A DNA stretch of 64,000 bases from Pseudomonas duriflava (GTDB taxonomy: Bacteria; Pseudomonadota; Gammaproteobacteria; Pseudomonadales; Pseudomonadaceae): NCBI RefSeq assembly GCF_007830155.1, contig NZ_VLKY01000003.1, forward strand, positions 62,001 through 126,000. Direction: 5' to 3'. Below, piece after piece: positions 1-10,416 of this stretch; position 1 is the stretch's first letter; every line of letters starts with the position of its first letter. Under the pieces are notes generated by a model. It was not told the DNA's origin and searched no databases. It saw nothing but the letters and a program-made list of their open reading frames with translations. The position numbers and the translations under genes were made by a program.

Positions 1-851
1 TCCATCACGGCGCTCATTTCTTCGGCAGACGCCGACAGTTGCTGCGCCGAGTCGCTGATCTGGCCGATGGTGGAACGGAGGTTTGTTTGCATGCTGGACA
101 AGGCATTGAGCAAATCGGTAGCTTCGTCCCGGCCTTCAATAGTGATGCTACGGCTCAGGTCACCTGCTGCAATACGCTTGGCCACGTCCACGGCCTGCCC
201 GATAGGTTTTACAATACTGGTCGTCAGCAGAAATGCCAGGATCAGGGTGGCCGCCAAAGCCATGAAAATGATCGCAAAAATGACAATGCGTGCCTGGCTG
301 TAGCTGTCGGCCGCCTGTTGGCTGGCCTCAGCGGCATCTTCCTCGTTATAGGACTGCAGGAGCAGGTTCTGCTCGTTGACCTTGATGCCCAAGGGGGCCA
401 GGAAGGTATTAATGACCTTTGACGCCTCCTCCGTGTTGTTTTGAGCGATCAGCGCTTGGACGTTTCCAAGAATCTCCATGTACTGTGTGAAGGTCGCTTC
501 GAGAGTACCAACAATTTCCTTTTCTCGAGGATCGGACATCAAGCCGTCGTAGTCGCGGAATTTCTGCTTTATTTGATTGGCCAAGCTAGCGATCAGGTCG
601 TTGCTCTTGGCTTGTACGCTTTCGTCGTCATTGGCAACCAGTCGCAGCACCTCGACGCGAATACGGGTGATGCTAAGCGCGATTTCATCGGCCGTGGCCA
701 GGCTGGGCATAGAATCAGACTCGATAACCTGACCGGCGCGGCGAATGTCTGCCATTTGCAGGAGGTTGAAACCGCCCAGTGCAATCAGTAGCAGGGCGAC
801 AATGCCAAAGCACAGCAGCGTGCGTTGGGAAATCTTGAGGGTTCTAAACAT
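1..851 (-). CDS. Methyl-accepting chemotaxis protein, N-terminal part (cut by window edge)
   Basis: Inner-membrane chemoreceptor, read leftwards from an ATG at 851 with AGGA eight bases upstream. The visible 283 residues contain a first membrane segment (about residues 10-30), a periplasmic four-helix-bundle type sensor region (about 35-185), a second membrane segment, a HAMP linker (about 210-265) and the beginning of the cytoplasmic coil. The methylation and CheA/CheW-binding tip lie outside the window. It is closely similar, especially at both ends of the visible part, to the next receptor at 1085-2704, so the two are a tandem duplication with diverged ligand domains. The ligand cannot be inferred. 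Confidence 0.9.
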   Translation of the reverse strand, partial: MFRTLKISQRTLLCFGIVALLLIALGGFNLLQMADIRRAGQVIESDSMPSLATADEIALSITRIRVEVLRLVANDDESVQAKSNDLIASLANQIKQKFRDYDGLMSDPREKEIVGTLEATFTQYMEILGNVQALIAQNNTEEASKVINTFLAPLGIKVNEQNLLLQSYNEEDAAEASQQAADSYSQARIVIFAIIFMALAATLILAFLLTTSIVKPIGQAVDVAKRIAAGDLSRSITIEGRDEATDLLNALSSMQTNLRSTIGQISDSAQQLSASAEEMSAVM

Positions 852-1035
852 CGACTTAATCCTAGGAAATAAGGGAAACACGACAGACGTCGCTACCGCT
901 CTGCTAGGTGCAGCAGGAAGAATATCGGGAAGACAAGCGAGATCTGAAGACCATGTATCGATCTTTTACGGAGCGTCAAAAAGGTGTTGTCTTGTCAGGG
1001 CAAACGCAGTTGGTGACGTGTTGCAACGGAAGGAA

Positions 1036-1059
1036 CTCTGGCGTCATCAGACGCCAGAG
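1036..1059 (-). terminator. Hairpin terminator after the second chemoreceptor
   Basis: Perfect 10-bp inverted repeat (CTCTGGCGTC / GACGCCAGAG) with a four-base loop, 25 bases past the stop of the receptor at 1085-2704. On the minus strand it is followed by TTCCTTCC, a weak U tract. It separates the two tandem receptors into two transcripts. Confidence 0.6.
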
Positions 1060-1084
1060 AAGGCTTTAGGGCTAAGGCTAAGTC

Positions 1085-2704
1085 TTAAACGATAAACCGC
1101 TTGACCAAGCTGCTAAGGTCCGTGGCCAAGCGGGACACTTCTTGAGTGGCGGCGCTGGTCTGTTGAGCACCGGTCGCCGTCTGCACGGAAAGGTCGCGAA
1201 TACTGACCAGGTTGCGGTCCACTTCGCGGGCCACTTGCGCCTGCTGCTCCGACGCACTGGCAATCAACAGGTTACGGTCGTTGATACCTGCCACGCTTTC
1301 AGTAATGACCGACAGCGCCTGACCGGCAGCGTTGGCCTTGTCCAGCGTGCTACGGGCACGCTCGGCGCTGGTCTGCAAGGCGTCTACCGTTTGGCCGGTG
1401 CCTTGTTGGATACTATCGATCATGCTTTCGATTTCACGAGTGGATTCACCGGTGCGATGGGCGAGGGCGCGAACCTCGTCAGCCACCACGGCAAAACCGC
1501 GACCAGCATCTCCAGCCCGGGCCGCTTCGATGGCGGCATTCAAGGCCAGCAGGTTGGTCTGCTCGGCTACAGCGCGAATCACGTCCAGCACCTTGCTGAT
1601 GTTCTGGGTTTGGGTCGCCAGGGCTTCGGCTTGCTGAGAAGCGCCCAGCACGTCGCTGGTCAGGGCTTGAATAGAGGAAATCGCCTCGCTGAGTTGGGAT
1701 TGGCCCTGCGCAGCGGACTGGCTGGCTGCCAGAGAAGCCTGAGAGGTTGAGACGGCATTCGTAGCGACATCTTCCACCGCGGCGGTCATCTCGTTCACGG
1801 CCGTGGCCGCCTGCTCGATTTCGTCGTTCTGGCGTTGCAAGCCACGCGTACTTTCGTCCATCACGGCATTCATTTCTTCCGCCGCGCTGGAGAGCTGATG
1901 GGCGGAATCATTGATCTGACCAATCGTAGAGCGCAGGTTATCTTGCATTGTAGACAGAGCAACGAGCAATTCGGCTGCCTCATCCTGGCCTTTTACCGAA
2001 ATGGCTCGGCTCAGGTCGCCACCAGCGATACGTTTGGCGACTTCAACAGCCTGGCGAATGGGGTTAACGATACTGCCTGTCATGATCCAGGCCAGTACAG
2101 CGGTAATCACCAGCGCTACCAGGATTACCAGAACCGAGACCCATCGTACATGCTCATACAGCGAGCTAGCCACGGCGCCGGATTTAGCCGCTTCGTCGAT
2201 GTTGTATTGCTGCATTTTTAACAGGCTGTCGGCTAGGTTACGGCCTGCAGCAATCTGCGTATTTACTACAAACTGAGCTGCCTGTTCGGTTTGCTGCTGG
2301 GCTACTAACCGTTGAATGGTTGCAACGCCCGTCATGTAGTCCCGGTAACGGGCATGGGCGTCGTTAAAGACCTGGCGGTCTTCCTCGAGAAAAATGGTTT
2401 TCTCATAGGCTACCAGTTCGGCTTGTACCTGGGCGTCCAGCTTTTCGACCAGAGCGTTCGAGGTCCGCTGGATAGCCGGATCGTTAGTGGTAATGAGGCG
2501 CAGGGTTTCAAGGCGAATGGTGCCAACGTTAATGGCGATCTTGTCGGCACTGGCCAGCCCGGGTAGCCAGCTGTTCTCTATTTCAGTACCTGCCTTGCGA
2601 ATATCGGACAACTGCAGCAGGTTGAATGTACCCAACGCCATCAGGAGCGCGGCGATGACACCGAAACATAGCAGGGTTCGATGAGCGATCTTTAAGTTTC
2701 TCAC
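1085..2704 (-). CDS. Methyl-accepting chemotaxis protein
   Basis: Full-length transmembrane chemoreceptor of 539 residues. Order: short cytoplasmic start, TM1 (about 10-30), four-helix-bundle periplasmic domain, TM2 (about 190-210), HAMP, and a long signalling coil with the conserved hairpin tip (residues reading [20 protein letters not shown]) that binds CheA/CheW. I chose the GTG at 2704 rather than an ATG at 2746 because the sequence from there ([15 protein letters not shown]) aligns with the start of the neighbouring receptor (MFRTLKISQRTLLCFG) and AAGAGA lies just upstream. No che genes are nearby, so it is an orphan receptor feeding a remote pathway. Confidence 0.92.
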   Translation of the reverse strand: MRNLKIAHRTLLCFGVIAALLMALGTFNLLQLSDIRKAGTEIENSWLPGLASADKIAINVGTIRLETLRLITTNDPAIQRTSNALVEKLDAQVQAELVAYEKTIFLEEDRQVFNDAHARYRDYMTGVATIQRLVAQQQTEQAAQFVVNTQIAAGRNLADSLLKMQQYNIDEAAKSGAVASSLYEHVRWVSVLVILVALVITAVLAWIMTGSIVNPIRQAVEVAKRIAGGDLSRAISVKGQDEAAELLVALSTMQDNLRSTIGQINDSAHQLSSAAEEMNAVMDESTRGLQRQNDEIEQAATAVNEMTAAVEDVATNAVSTSQASLAASQSAAQGQSQLSEAISSIQALTSDVLGASQQAEALATQTQNISKVLDVIRAVAEQTNLLALNAAIEAARAGDAGRGFAVVADEVRALAHRTGESTREIESMIDSIQQGTGQTVDALQTSAERARSTLDKANAAGQALSVITESVAGINDRNLLIASASEQQAQVAREVDRNLVSIRDLSVQTATGAQQTSAATQEVSRLATDLSSLVKRFIV

Positions 2705-2878
2705 AGAGAGTTCTCTTGATAGGCACGCTACGTACAGCACGCCCATGCAGTGAAATAGGGAGGAGGTTCGTACAGGCTGTATCGGAGCGGCTTGCTATTT
2801 CTGGAGGTTAAAAAGATCAGTAGCTGCTGTTAAGTTGCAACAAAAGATGAATCGATTCATCACTAACAGATGAAAGCT

Positions 2879-2962
2879 TTATAAACGGCGAGGTGGGAGA
2901 GGACGACAGGCTGCCAGGCCGTAAATGGCCAGTGCGATTACGCAGATTAAGGTAAACGTCAT
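2879..2962 (-). CDS. Putative 27-residue membrane or lipoprotein micro-ORF
   Basis: Tiny reading frame 70 bases downstream of gbcA on the same strand. It has a good ribosome-binding site (AGGAG seven bases before the ATG at 2962). The product is one hydrophobic helix (residues 2-18) containing a lipobox-like LAAC and ending in a proline/arginine-rich tail (CRPLPPRRL). If lipidated, the mature peptide would be only nine residues. I do not recognise it. Chance cannot be excluded at this length; the ribosome-binding site and the clean hydrophobic-then-basic pattern are the only support. Confidence 0.42.
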   Translation of the reverse strand: MTFTLICVIALAIYGLAACRPLPPRRL

Positions 2963-3032
2963 CCGAAGGCTCCTGGGGAGCCGCCTGCCTGAATATCTTT
3001 GGCAAGCGGCCAGGGCATAGAAGTGGATTGGT

Positions 3033-4328
3033 TTAGTCGATACCCACCTGACGCAAGTGCGGCACCGGCTGTTCTTCACCCAGGTTGGCTAGCAGGCGCT
3101 CGCTGTACCAGTCGATAAAGTTGATCACGCCAAACTCATAGGTCTGTGAGTAAGGGCCGGGCTGGTAAGCCTTGGAGTTGATCCCGCGCTGGTTTTCCTC
3201 GGCCAGGATGCGATCCTGCTGGTTGGTGGCGTCCCATACCTTGCGCAGGTTTTCCACATCGTAGTCGACACCTTCCACCGCATCCTTATGAACGATCCAC
3301 TTGGTGGTGACCAGCGTTTGTTGAGCGCTGATCGGCCAAACGGTAAAGACGATCAGGTGATCGCCCATGGCATGGTTCCAGGAATGCGGCAGGTGCAGGA
3401 TTCTCATAGAGCCCAACTCGGGGTTCTTGATGCGGCCCATCAGCTTTTTGCAGCCGGGCTTGCCGTCCATGGTCATTGACGCGGTGCCCTTGAGCAGGGG
3501 CATACGGACGATACGGTTACGCAGACCGAAACTGGCATGGGCATAAGGAATCTGTTCGGCCTCCCAAGCGGCGGCGCTTTCCGCTACATGATCCTTGAAA
3601 GCCTGATTGGCGCGGGGATCGGTTACGTCGTCCCATTCCAGCAAGGTCTTGAGCAGCTCTGGGTGCGAACCGTTGCAGTGGTAGCACTCGCGGTTGTTTT
3701 CCAGGACGAGCTTCCAGTTAGCCGCCTCCATAAGGTCGGTGCGTGCCGCGACCTTGGTATTTTCCATGTCGTACGGCTCCATGTAATGGTCGAGAGTACG
3801 CAGAAACTCGTCAATGGCAGGCGGCTCGTCGGCCAGGGAAATAAAGATGTAGCCGCCAGCAGTTTTCACGTGAACAGGCTTCAGATTGAAGTCAGCCATG
3901 TTGAAATCGGCACCCATCTCGGTGCCAGCAAACAACAGGCGGCCGTCTAGTTCGTAGGTCCATTGGTGATAAGGACAAACCAGCTTGGCAACCTTGCCTT
4001 TTTCAGTAACACACAGCCGCGAGCCGCGGTGCCGGCACACGTTATGAAAGGCATGCACCTTACCTTCAGCGCCACGCACTACAAGAATAGGGTTCTCACC
4101 TATCTGTAGCGTAAGGAAGTTGCCCTTGGCAGGGATCTCGCAGGTCATTCCGGCAATCAGCCATTCTTTTCCGAAAATTTCCTGCATGTCGATCTGGAAC
4201 AGACGCTCATCGTTATAGAACGGCTGTGGCATCGAGTAGGTGCGCTCGCGGGTGCGCAGCATCTCGGCGGTGGCCTTGCGGGCCGGGTCCAGCGGATCGC
4301 CCAGACTCAAAGTATAGGTGACGTCCAT
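3033..4328 (-). CDS. gbcA: Glycine betaine monooxygenase, Rieske oxygenase subunit
   Basis: Catalyses the oxidative demethylation of glycine betaine to dimethylglycine, releasing formaldehyde, with electrons from GbcB. The 431-residue protein has a Rieske [2Fe-2S] domain with ligands Cys98, His100, Cys118 and His121, and a C-terminal catalytic domain with the mononuclear-iron motif ENNRECYHCNGSHPEL. Length and sequence closely match Pseudomonas GbcA. Start: the ATG at 4328 follows GAGGA by about six bases, while the longer frame from 4358 adds ten non-family residues. It is divergent from gbcB across a 372-base regulatory region. In P. aeruginosa both are activated by the AraC-type regulator GbdR, whose gene is not in this window. 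Confidence 0.95.
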   Translation of the reverse strand: MDVTYTLSLGDPLDPARKATAEMLRTRERTYSMPQPFYNDERLFQIDMQEIFGKEWLIAGMTCEIPAKGNFLTLQIGENPILVVRGAEGKVHAFHNVCRHRGSRLCVTEKGKVAKLVCPYHQWTYELDGRLLFAGTEMGADFNMADFNLKPVHVKTAGGYIFISLADEPPAIDEFLRTLDHYMEPYDMENTKVAARTDLMEAANWKLVLENNRECYHCNGSHPELLKTLLEWDDVTDPRANQAFKDHVAESAAAWEAEQIPYAHASFGLRNRIVRMPLLKGTASMTMDGKPGCKKLMGRIKNPELGSMRILHLPHSWNHAMGDHLIVFTVWPISAQQTLVTTKWIVHKDAVEGVDYDVENLRKVWDATNQQDRILAEENQRGINSKAYQPGPYSQTYEFGVINFIDWYSERLLANLGEEQPVPHLRQVGID

Positions 4329-4700
4329 GGTAGTCCTCATGCGGCGGCTCGAAGGCACGCCGGCGAAATAGGTGGCTGATACGGTTGTAACGCAAGGCGA
4401 TGCGGACAGGACAGCACACTTCAGCAGGCCGGGTGCCGATGCTCCAGTCTTGCAAGCGGATACCCTGTCACGCGCGATCCCTTATGGTTCGGCGGGCTCA
4501 GTGTGAAACCGCTCAAGATCGAGGCCTTATCCATGGACGACATGGCCGCATCATTTCCCGACGCGGCAATGCCCATGTCTGCTGGGCTGGTCGCTGTAAG
4601 CATGTCGATGTCGTTGATAGGTAAATGATGACGAAAGGCCCTCTCCAAAATCGCACCCATTACCGCCTGATTTACCGGCGGGCATCCCACGCATGAGGCC
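4329..4700. promoter_or_regulatory. Divergent gbcA/gbcB intergenic region
   Basis: 372 bases with no credible gene; open frames here are out-of-phase shadows. It must hold both promoters. From family knowledge a GbdR site is expected. I could not place one with confidence, though ATGTCGATGTCG near 4602-4613 is a short direct repeat. Confidence 0.5.
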
Positions 4701-5804
4701 ATGTGCATGAACAGCTTCCTCAACCCGGTTACCACCCAGACCTGGACCAATGGTCGCCATGCGGTACGCTGTGTAAAGGTGATTCAGGAAACCTGGGACG
4801 TGCGGACGTTCTGCTTTATGGCCGATGTCCCGCTGATGTACTTTTTCAAGCCCGGCCAGTTCGTGACGCTGGAGCTGGATATCGACGGGCAGCAGGTCAT
4901 GCGGTCATATACGATCTCAAGCTCGCCGTCAGTGCCCTACAGCTTTTCGATCACGGTCAAGCGCGTGCCGGGCGGTAAGGTTTCCAACTGGCTGCACGAC
5001 AACTTGCGTGAAGGCCAGGAACTGGCGGTCCATGGCCCGGTGGGCCTGTTCAATGCCATTGACTACCCGGCTGACAAGGTCTTGCTGCTGTCCGGCGGAG
5101 TAGGGATTACACCGGTCATGTCCATGGCCCGCTGGTTCTACGATACCAATGCCAATGTGGATATGGTGTTTGTTCACAGTGCCCGTACGCCTAAGGACAT
5201 CATCTACCACCGCGAGCTGGAGCACATGGCTTCGCGGGTAACAAATTTCTCGCTGCATCTGGTCTGTGAACGGCAGGACCTGGGCGAAAGCTGGGCAGGC
5301 TATCGCGGCTTCTTTGATCGCCGCATGCTGGAACTGATGGCCCCTGACTTCCGCGAGCGCGAAGTTTTCTGCTGCGGTCCGACGCCTTACATGAATGCGG
5401 TGAAGACCATGTTGCGCGAGATGGGCTATGACATGGCGCGTTACCACGAAGAATCCTTTGGCGCGACACCGGCCGATATCAAGGAAGAGGTCATCGAGCA
5501 GGCGGGGCTGGCCGCTGACACCCCGCCAGTACCCTTGGCTGACCAGTGCGAAGTCATGTTTACCGGCAGCGGCATGAGCGTGCGTGTCGGGCCTGGTGAG
5601 ACCGTACACGGTGCGGCAGCCAAGCTGGGCCTGCACATTCCCAAGGCTTGCGGCATGGGCATCTGCGGCACCTGCAAGGTACTCAAGACACGCGGCACAG
5701 TGGCTATGGAGCATAACGGCGGTATTACGGAAGAAGACGAAGCCGAAGGCTATATTCTGTCCTGTTGCAGCGTGCCGCAGGGCGACGTGGAGATCGACTT
5801 CTGA
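4701..5804 (+). CDS. gbcB: Glycine betaine monooxygenase, ferredoxin-reductase subunit
   Basis: Flavin/[2Fe-2S] reductase that passes electrons from NAD(P)H to the GbcA oxygenase. Domain order over 367 residues: FAD-binding barrel (about 15-115, with the RSYTISSSP flavin motif), NAD-binding domain (about 120-235, GGVGITPVMSM and FCCGPTPYM), and a C-terminal plant-type ferredoxin domain whose cluster ligands are seen as CGMGICGTC...SCC. Translation probably begins at the ATG at 4701 or 4707, with GAGG at 4694-4697. Its TGA abuts the stop of the convergent kinase gene, forming TGATCA with no spacer, so there is no room for a terminator between the two genes. Confidence 0.95.
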   Translation: MCMNSFLNPVTTQTWTNGRHAVRCVKVIQETWDVRTFCFMADVPLMYFFKPGQFVTLELDIDGQQVMRSYTISSSPSVPYSFSITVKRVPGGKVSNWLHDNLREGQELAVHGPVGLFNAIDYPADKVLLLSGGVGITPVMSMARWFYDTNANVDMVFVHSARTPKDIIYHRELEHMASRVTNFSLHLVCERQDLGESWAGYRGFFDRRMLELMAPDFREREVFCCGPTPYMNAVKTMLREMGYDMARYHEESFGATPADIKEEVIEQAGLAADTPPVPLADQCEVMFTGSGMSVRVGPGETVHGAAAKLGLHIPKACGMGICGTCKVLKTRGTVAMEHNGGITEEDEAEGYILSCCSVPQGDVEIDF

Positions 5805-8800
5805 TCAACCCTCCAGCATCTGCCGGATCTTGGCGGCAAGCCCTTCGATGGAGAAGGGCTTAGTAAGCATTTCCATGCCGGGGCCGAGAAAGTCCTGGCG
5901 GACCACTGCCTGACCGGCATAGCCGGTAATCAACAGTATCTTGAGATTTGGTCGATATTCGCGTGCCTTTTCGGCCAGTTGCCGACCGTTCATGCCTGGC
6001 AGGCCGACATCCGTGACTAGCAGGTCCAGCGGTGTATCGGACTCCAATACCGGCAGGGCTGCTTTCGCTTCGACAGCCTCCTGTACCCGATAGCCCAACT
6101 CCTTGAGCACTTCGATAATCACGGAGCGGACGCCATTTTCATCCTCCACCACCAGAATGGATTCGCCGGTGCCTGCTGCCAGAACGGCAGGCGTTTCGGC
6201 GGTTGTTGGTATCTCGGTTGGTATGAGCGGATGGCTGGGCATGTACAGCCTGACCTGCGTCCCTTGGCCTACTTTGGAGTCGATCACGACATGCCCGCCC
6301 ATCTGGCTGGCGAACCCATGAATCATCGACAGCCCCAGTCCAGAGCCTTGTCCGATAGGTTTGGTAGTGAAGAACGGATCAAAAACCTTTTCCACTACCT
6401 CTGGCGGCATGCCTGTGCCCGTGTCACTAACGGACAGCACTACATAAGGCCCCGGCTTCAAGTCTTTCTGAGGCGTATGGAGTGTGACATTTTCCGTCTC
6501 GATCGTAAGTTGGCCACCGTGGGGCATGGCGTCTCGGGCATTGATACATAAATTCAGCAGCGCATTTTCCAGCTGGTTGGCGTCGGTCTTGGCCGGGAGC
6601 AGGGCAGCGCTGAGGTGAGTGTTAAGCGTAATGTTCTCACCCAGGGTGCGACGTAACAGCTCCTCCATACCCGCGACGAGTTGATTGATATCCACAGGGC
6701 GTAAGTCCAGGGATTGTCGGCGGCCAAACGCCAGCAGGCGCTGGATCAGGGCGGCGGCGCGCTGGGCCGATGTCGTCGCCAGCGTGGCGTAACGGTCAAT
6801 ACCCTCGTATTGAGCGGCATGGATACGGCGCTGCATCAAATCGAGTGCGCCGATAATGCCGGTCAGCAGGTTGTTGAAGTCATGGGCTATACCGCCGGTG
6901 AGATGGCCGACTGCCTCCATCTTCTGGCTTTGCCGCAGTAGCTCTTGCGCCTCAGCCAGGTGTGCCTGGGCACGCAGCCGCTCGGTCACATCAAGGCAAG
7001 ATTGTAGGGCACCGATGACCGCTCCGGTGTGGTCACGCAGCAAGCTATAGCGTCGCTCGTAGTCGCGTCGCTCGCCGTGTGCGTCAGTGAGCGACTCTAT
7101 GATCGCGAATTCCTCGCCAGCCAGGGCACGCGTCCAGAACGCCTGAACTTCGGCCTGCATTTGGGGGTGCTGGGCCAGCAGATCCAACAGATTGTGCCCT
7201 TTGCGCGGCCACTGGCCGAAGCGACGTTTAAACTCATGGGCATAGGCACGATTGACCGCTAGCAACGTAAAGTGTGGGTCGACGGCGGCAATCATGGTAT
7301 CTGCCGTTTCGAAAATATCTGCCCAGAGCGCACGCTCCTCCAGTACTTCGGCCACGCGCCGCTCAAGGTTCAGGTTAAGATCCTGCAAGGCCTGTTCAGC
7401 CTCGTGTTCGGCCGTTACATCACGGGTAATGCCGATCAGCCGTATACGGCCATCGGCATCTACTACGCGACGCCCTTTGAGAATGACCCACAGGGTACGC
7501 CCCGTCCGGTGGCCTACGCAGCGGCACTTGATCTCGACTCGACCCTTTTTCTGCCCCAGGATGGCTGCCTGCATGGCCGCCCGTACGCGGGCGCGATCGT
7601 CCGGATGAACCACGGCCAGCAGGCCGTCGGGGTAGAGCTGCTGCTCACTCTTCTCGACCTCCACCAACTCGTGGATAAGCGCATCCCAATGCAGGGTCCC
7701 GCTGACGGCATCAATATCCCATACGCCGGTTCGAGCGCCGTCCAGGGCCAGCCGCAGGCGTAACTCAGCCTCCCGCAGGCGTTCGGCCGACTGCCGCAGT
7801 TCAGTGATGTCGAGGACAGTACCGATTAGCCGAATCGGTACACCGTTCTTGAAAAAGGCGCGGCCCTTGATCGTCAACCAGCGTTCGCGCACGCCGTGGG
7901 TGGTGCGATAGTCCGTTTCGAAGCTGGCAGGCCCTGCGGGGTCCAGCGCCTGCTGCACAATATGATGAACCCTGTCCCGCTCATCGGGATGAACCGAGTC
8001 AAGAAACGTCTCATAGGTCACCGGATCCTCCGGCCCTACACCGCTCAGTTCGCGGCAGCGCTCGTCCCACATCAACCAGCCATTCTGAGGGCGATAGTCA
8101 TACGTACCCAGTTGGGCCGCTGACGTTGCCAGCCGCAGACGGTCCTCGCTGTCCCGCAGTTGGCACTCCACTGCTCGCAGGTCCGAAAGGTCTACCATGG
8201 CACCTACAATCCGGGTTGCCTGGCCGTGTTCGTCACGGATGATATAGCCACGGTCGAGCACATCGGCATAAGTGCCGTCGCGGCGCAGGAATCGGTAGCT
8301 GTCGCTCCATACCGGAGCAGTGCTGGCGACAGCAGCCTGAAGCGAATGCTCGATACGGAGCCGGTCGTCCGGATGAATATGCTCGATCCACCAGTCGCCC
8401 TGAGGTTCGATTTCCGTTAGGCGGTAGCCATAGGCCAGGGTCATGGCCTCGTTCCAATCAATATGATCGGTCAGCAGATCCCGATCCCAGATCGCATCGT
8501 TGGTGGCCCGGTTGGACAGTTGCAGGCGTTCGGCCACATCCTGCGTTTTCAGGTCGGCCAGGTGGCGCGCCGTTTGATCACGCAGAATTTTCATGAACCC
8601 GATGACCTCACCCTGTTCGTTACGCAGCGGCATCATCTCGCCGTTCGCCCAGAAGCGGGTGCCATCCTTACGCATCAGCCAGCGGTCATTTGAAACGCGT
8701 CCGCGCTCAAGCGCCATCTGCATTTCGAACGCCGGCCGGCTCTGGGCGATATCTTCCGGGGTAAAGCAGCGTTCCAGCGGGCTGCCCAGCATGTCTTCTG

Positions 8801-8972
8801 CCGTCCAGCCGAAAAGTTTGCAGGCACCCTTATTCCAGGCCGTGATCCGGCTGTGGGGGTCCAGGGCAAGAATGGCGTAATCAACTGCGCTTTCGCAGAT
8901 CAGACGCCACAGGGCGTCATCGCCAGAGCGCATGGCAGGGCTGGGGTCGAGCGAAGCAATCGTCTCGTTCAT
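5805..8972 (-). CDS. Hybrid sensor histidine kinase with about five PAS domains
   Basis: A 1055-residue predicted cytosolic signalling protein with no membrane segments. About five PAS/PAC modules run from residue 20 to 670, followed by a dimerisation/phosphoacceptor domain with the family-4 type motif [13 protein letters not shown] (His697), an ATP-binding domain ([20 protein letters not shown]), and a C-terminal receiver domain with phospho-acceptor Asp988 in [13 protein letters not shown]. The input signal is unknown; PAS arrays often sense redox, light or small ligands. No partner regulator is adjacent. It faces gbcB tail to tail, and it diverges from the LysR gene at 9256. Confidence 0.93.
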   Translation of the reverse strand: MNETIASLDPSPAMRSGDDALWRLICESAVDYAILALDPHSRITAWNKGACKLFGWTAEDMLGSPLERCFTPEDIAQSRPAFEMQMALERGRVSNDRWLMRKDGTRFWANGEMMPLRNEQGEVIGFMKILRDQTARHLADLKTQDVAERLQLSNRATNDAIWDRDLLTDHIDWNEAMTLAYGYRLTEIEPQGDWWIEHIHPDDRLRIEHSLQAAVASTAPVWSDSYRFLRRDGTYADVLDRGYIIRDEHGQATRIVGAMVDLSDLRAVECQLRDSEDRLRLATSAAQLGTYDYRPQNGWLMWDERCRELSGVGPEDPVTYETFLDSVHPDERDRVHHIVQQALDPAGPASFETDYRTTHGVRERWLTIKGRAFFKNGVPIRLIGTVLDITELRQSAERLREAELRLRLALDGARTGVWDIDAVSGTLHWDALIHELVEVEKSEQQLYPDGLLAVVHPDDRARVRAAMQAAILGQKKGRVEIKCRCVGHRTGRTLWVILKGRRVVDADGRIRLIGITRDVTAEHEAEQALQDLNLNLERRVAEVLEERALWADIFETADTMIAAVDPHFTLLAVNRAYAHEFKRRFGQWPRKGHNLLDLLAQHPQMQAEVQAFWTRALAGEEFAIIESLTDAHGERRDYERRYSLLRDHTGAVIGALQSCLDVTERLRAQAHLAEAQELLRQSQKMEAVGHLTGGIAHDFNNLLTGIIGALDLMQRRIHAAQYEGIDRYATLATTSAQRAAALIQRLLAFGRRQSLDLRPVDINQLVAGMEELLRRTLGENITLNTHLSAALLPAKTDANQLENALLNLCINARDAMPHGGQLTIETENVTLHTPQKDLKPGPYVVLSVSDTGTGMPPEVVEKVFDPFFTTKPIGQGSGLGLSMIHGFASQMGGHVVIDSKVGQGTQVRLYMPSHPLIPTEIPTTAETPAVLAAGTGESILVVEDENGVRSVIIEVLKELGYRVQEAVEAKAALPVLESDTPLDLLVTDVGLPGMNGRQLAEKAREYRPNLKILLITGYAGQAVVRQDFLGPGMEMLTKPFSIEGLAAKIRQMLEG

Positions 8973-9255
8973 GGCGCGCCGCCTCGGTGTGCGTATGGGC
9001 GGCCATCAAGGGCGATAGAAGGCCGTCGCTTCGAGCACAAGCTGTCGTAATGATTCATTAGAGCCACTAAATGGCAATCTGCTCACTCAAAAAGCAGCGC
9101 TTGGTAAAAAAAGGCGGCACAACGCTATCGTGGTTGCAGGCAAAACGCCCCCATGGCCGAAGCGGGGAAATCCTGTTCAGATAGGCCTGCGTGCGTGTGA
9201 CCCAAGCGATCCGCGCGGCAAAGCGCTGCATCTCTTTGAGCCGAGGACTTCCACG

Positions 9256-10182
9256 ATGGATATCAGAACGTTGCGCAACCTTCAGCGAGTCGTCCGCTCA
9301 GGCTCGCTGTCCGCCGCGTCGGATGAAGCCTGCCTGACGGTCCAGGCCCTGGCCGCCCAGCTGAACAAGATCGAGGGTCAGTTCGGCTTCAAGATGTTCC
9401 AGCGTTCCCACAAGGGGCTGGTACTGACCGAACGGGGTCGTACGCTTATGCCCTTTATCGAGCAGGTGCTCGACGCAGCCCGGCAGCTGGAGCACAAGGC
9501 TGCGGACTTGCGGAGCGCCACGCCAAGAGTCCTTAAGGCGGCGTTAAACGGTACGCTGCCGGCTGAAGTTAACCAGCGCATCATTAAACGCATGATCGAG
9601 GCGTTTGGCATGTATCAACTGGAATTCAGCTGTGCCGAATCCATTGAGAATCTCAGCAAGCTCAAAAACGACAACATCGACCTTGCCGTGCTGATCGGCC
9701 CGCCGCGTGATGGTATCTCCAGCTTGGAGCTGGCGGATGTGCAGGTAACCGTGGTGGCCGCTTATTACGGCTTGGAGCGTGATCCTCTGGTTAGCCTCAG
9801 CGATAAATTTCTTATCCGGCCCGCTCAGGAGTGTCCTTACTCGGTAAGCTTCAAACGGTTTGCTGACAGCGGAATGGTTCTGGGGGACTGGGCACACCGG
9901 ACGGTCTATTCCAGTAGCGAGACGTTGACCGTCTCCCTCATCAAGCAGCTGGATGGCATCGGCTTTGTGTCACGCGAAACGGCGCGTACGGAGGGCCTAT
10001 CCATTTTGCCGGGTTTCGAAGACACCCTGGAAGTACGGTTGGCGGTCAACAATATTGATCTTTCGTGTCAGGCGCTGGATACCCTGGTCAGCACACCGTT
10101 ACAGCATCGTCCCCAGCGCAATGTACGCGGCCATGCCTACCGCCACACTGAGCAGCAGATTCTTACTGAAATAAGCGCATAG
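9256..10182 (+). CDS. LysR-family transcriptional regulator
   Basis: 308-residue LysR-type regulator with an N-terminal winged helix-turn-helix (about residues 3-60, SGSLSAASDEACLTVQALAA) and a periplasmic-binding-protein-like effector domain. The ATG at 9256 is preceded by GAGGA at 9244-9248; the longer frame from 9130 has no family support. The last 28 codons overlap the end of the convergent azlD gene by 84 bases. Position next to the dioxygenase/AzlCD operon suggests, but does not prove, that it controls those genes. It is not divergent from them, unlike classical LysR pairs. Confidence 0.88.
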   Translation: MDIRTLRNLQRVVRSGSLSAASDEACLTVQALAAQLNKIEGQFGFKMFQRSHKGLVLTERGRTLMPFIEQVLDAARQLEHKAADLRSATPRVLKAALNGTLPAEVNQRIIKRMIEAFGMYQLEFSCAESIENLSKLKNDNIDLAVLIGPPRDGISSLELADVQVTVVAAYYGLERDPLVSLSDKFLIRPAQECPYSVSFKRFADSGMVLGDWAHRTVYSSSETLTVSLIKQLDGIGFVSRETARTEGLSILPGFEDTLEVRLAVNNIDLSCQALDTLVSTPLQHRPQRNVRGHAYRHTEQQILTEISA

Positions 10183-10416
10183 TAGGGTTGGTAGTGCCGC
10201 AAAGACCTCCGGTCGCATAAGCGCGAGCCGCTGATCATTTACCAACAGCGGGGCGAGGGTGATGGCGGCCACGATCGATACGGGCAGAAATTCCAGGGTA
10301 CGCGTCAGAAAAGCCGGCCAGCGCTCGGTATTGATCTGCATGGGCAGCGTGCGCGGTAACAGCGTAACCGCCATCATCAGCAGAACGATAAGTATCAGGT
10401 GCGTTTCTTCAACCAT
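10099..10416 (-). CDS. azlD: AzlD-family branched-chain amino acid transport subunit
   Basis: 105-residue inner-membrane protein with three or four hydrophobic segments, the small partner of AzlC in exporters of branched-chain or related amino acids. The start at the ATG at 10416 (MVEETHLILIVLLMM) fits family length. It overlaps the end of azlC by 22 bases, so the two are translationally coupled. Its 3' end overlaps the convergent LysR gene by 84 bases. Confidence 0.88.
   Translation of the reverse strand: MVEETHLILIVLLMMAVTLLPRTLPMQINTERWPAFLTRTLEFLPVSIVAAITLAPLLVNDQRLALMRPEVFAALPTLLCAYFSKNLLLSVAVGMAAYIALGTML

Noticed and set aside
2747-2830. FliA (sigma-28) promoter for the second chemoreceptor
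   Set aside because: TCCGATAC resembles the -10 element, but the -35 part at the required spacing does not match.
4421-4750. Minus-strand ORF upstream of gbcA
   Set aside because: Overlaps the gbcB start and the divergent promoter region, with no family resemblance.
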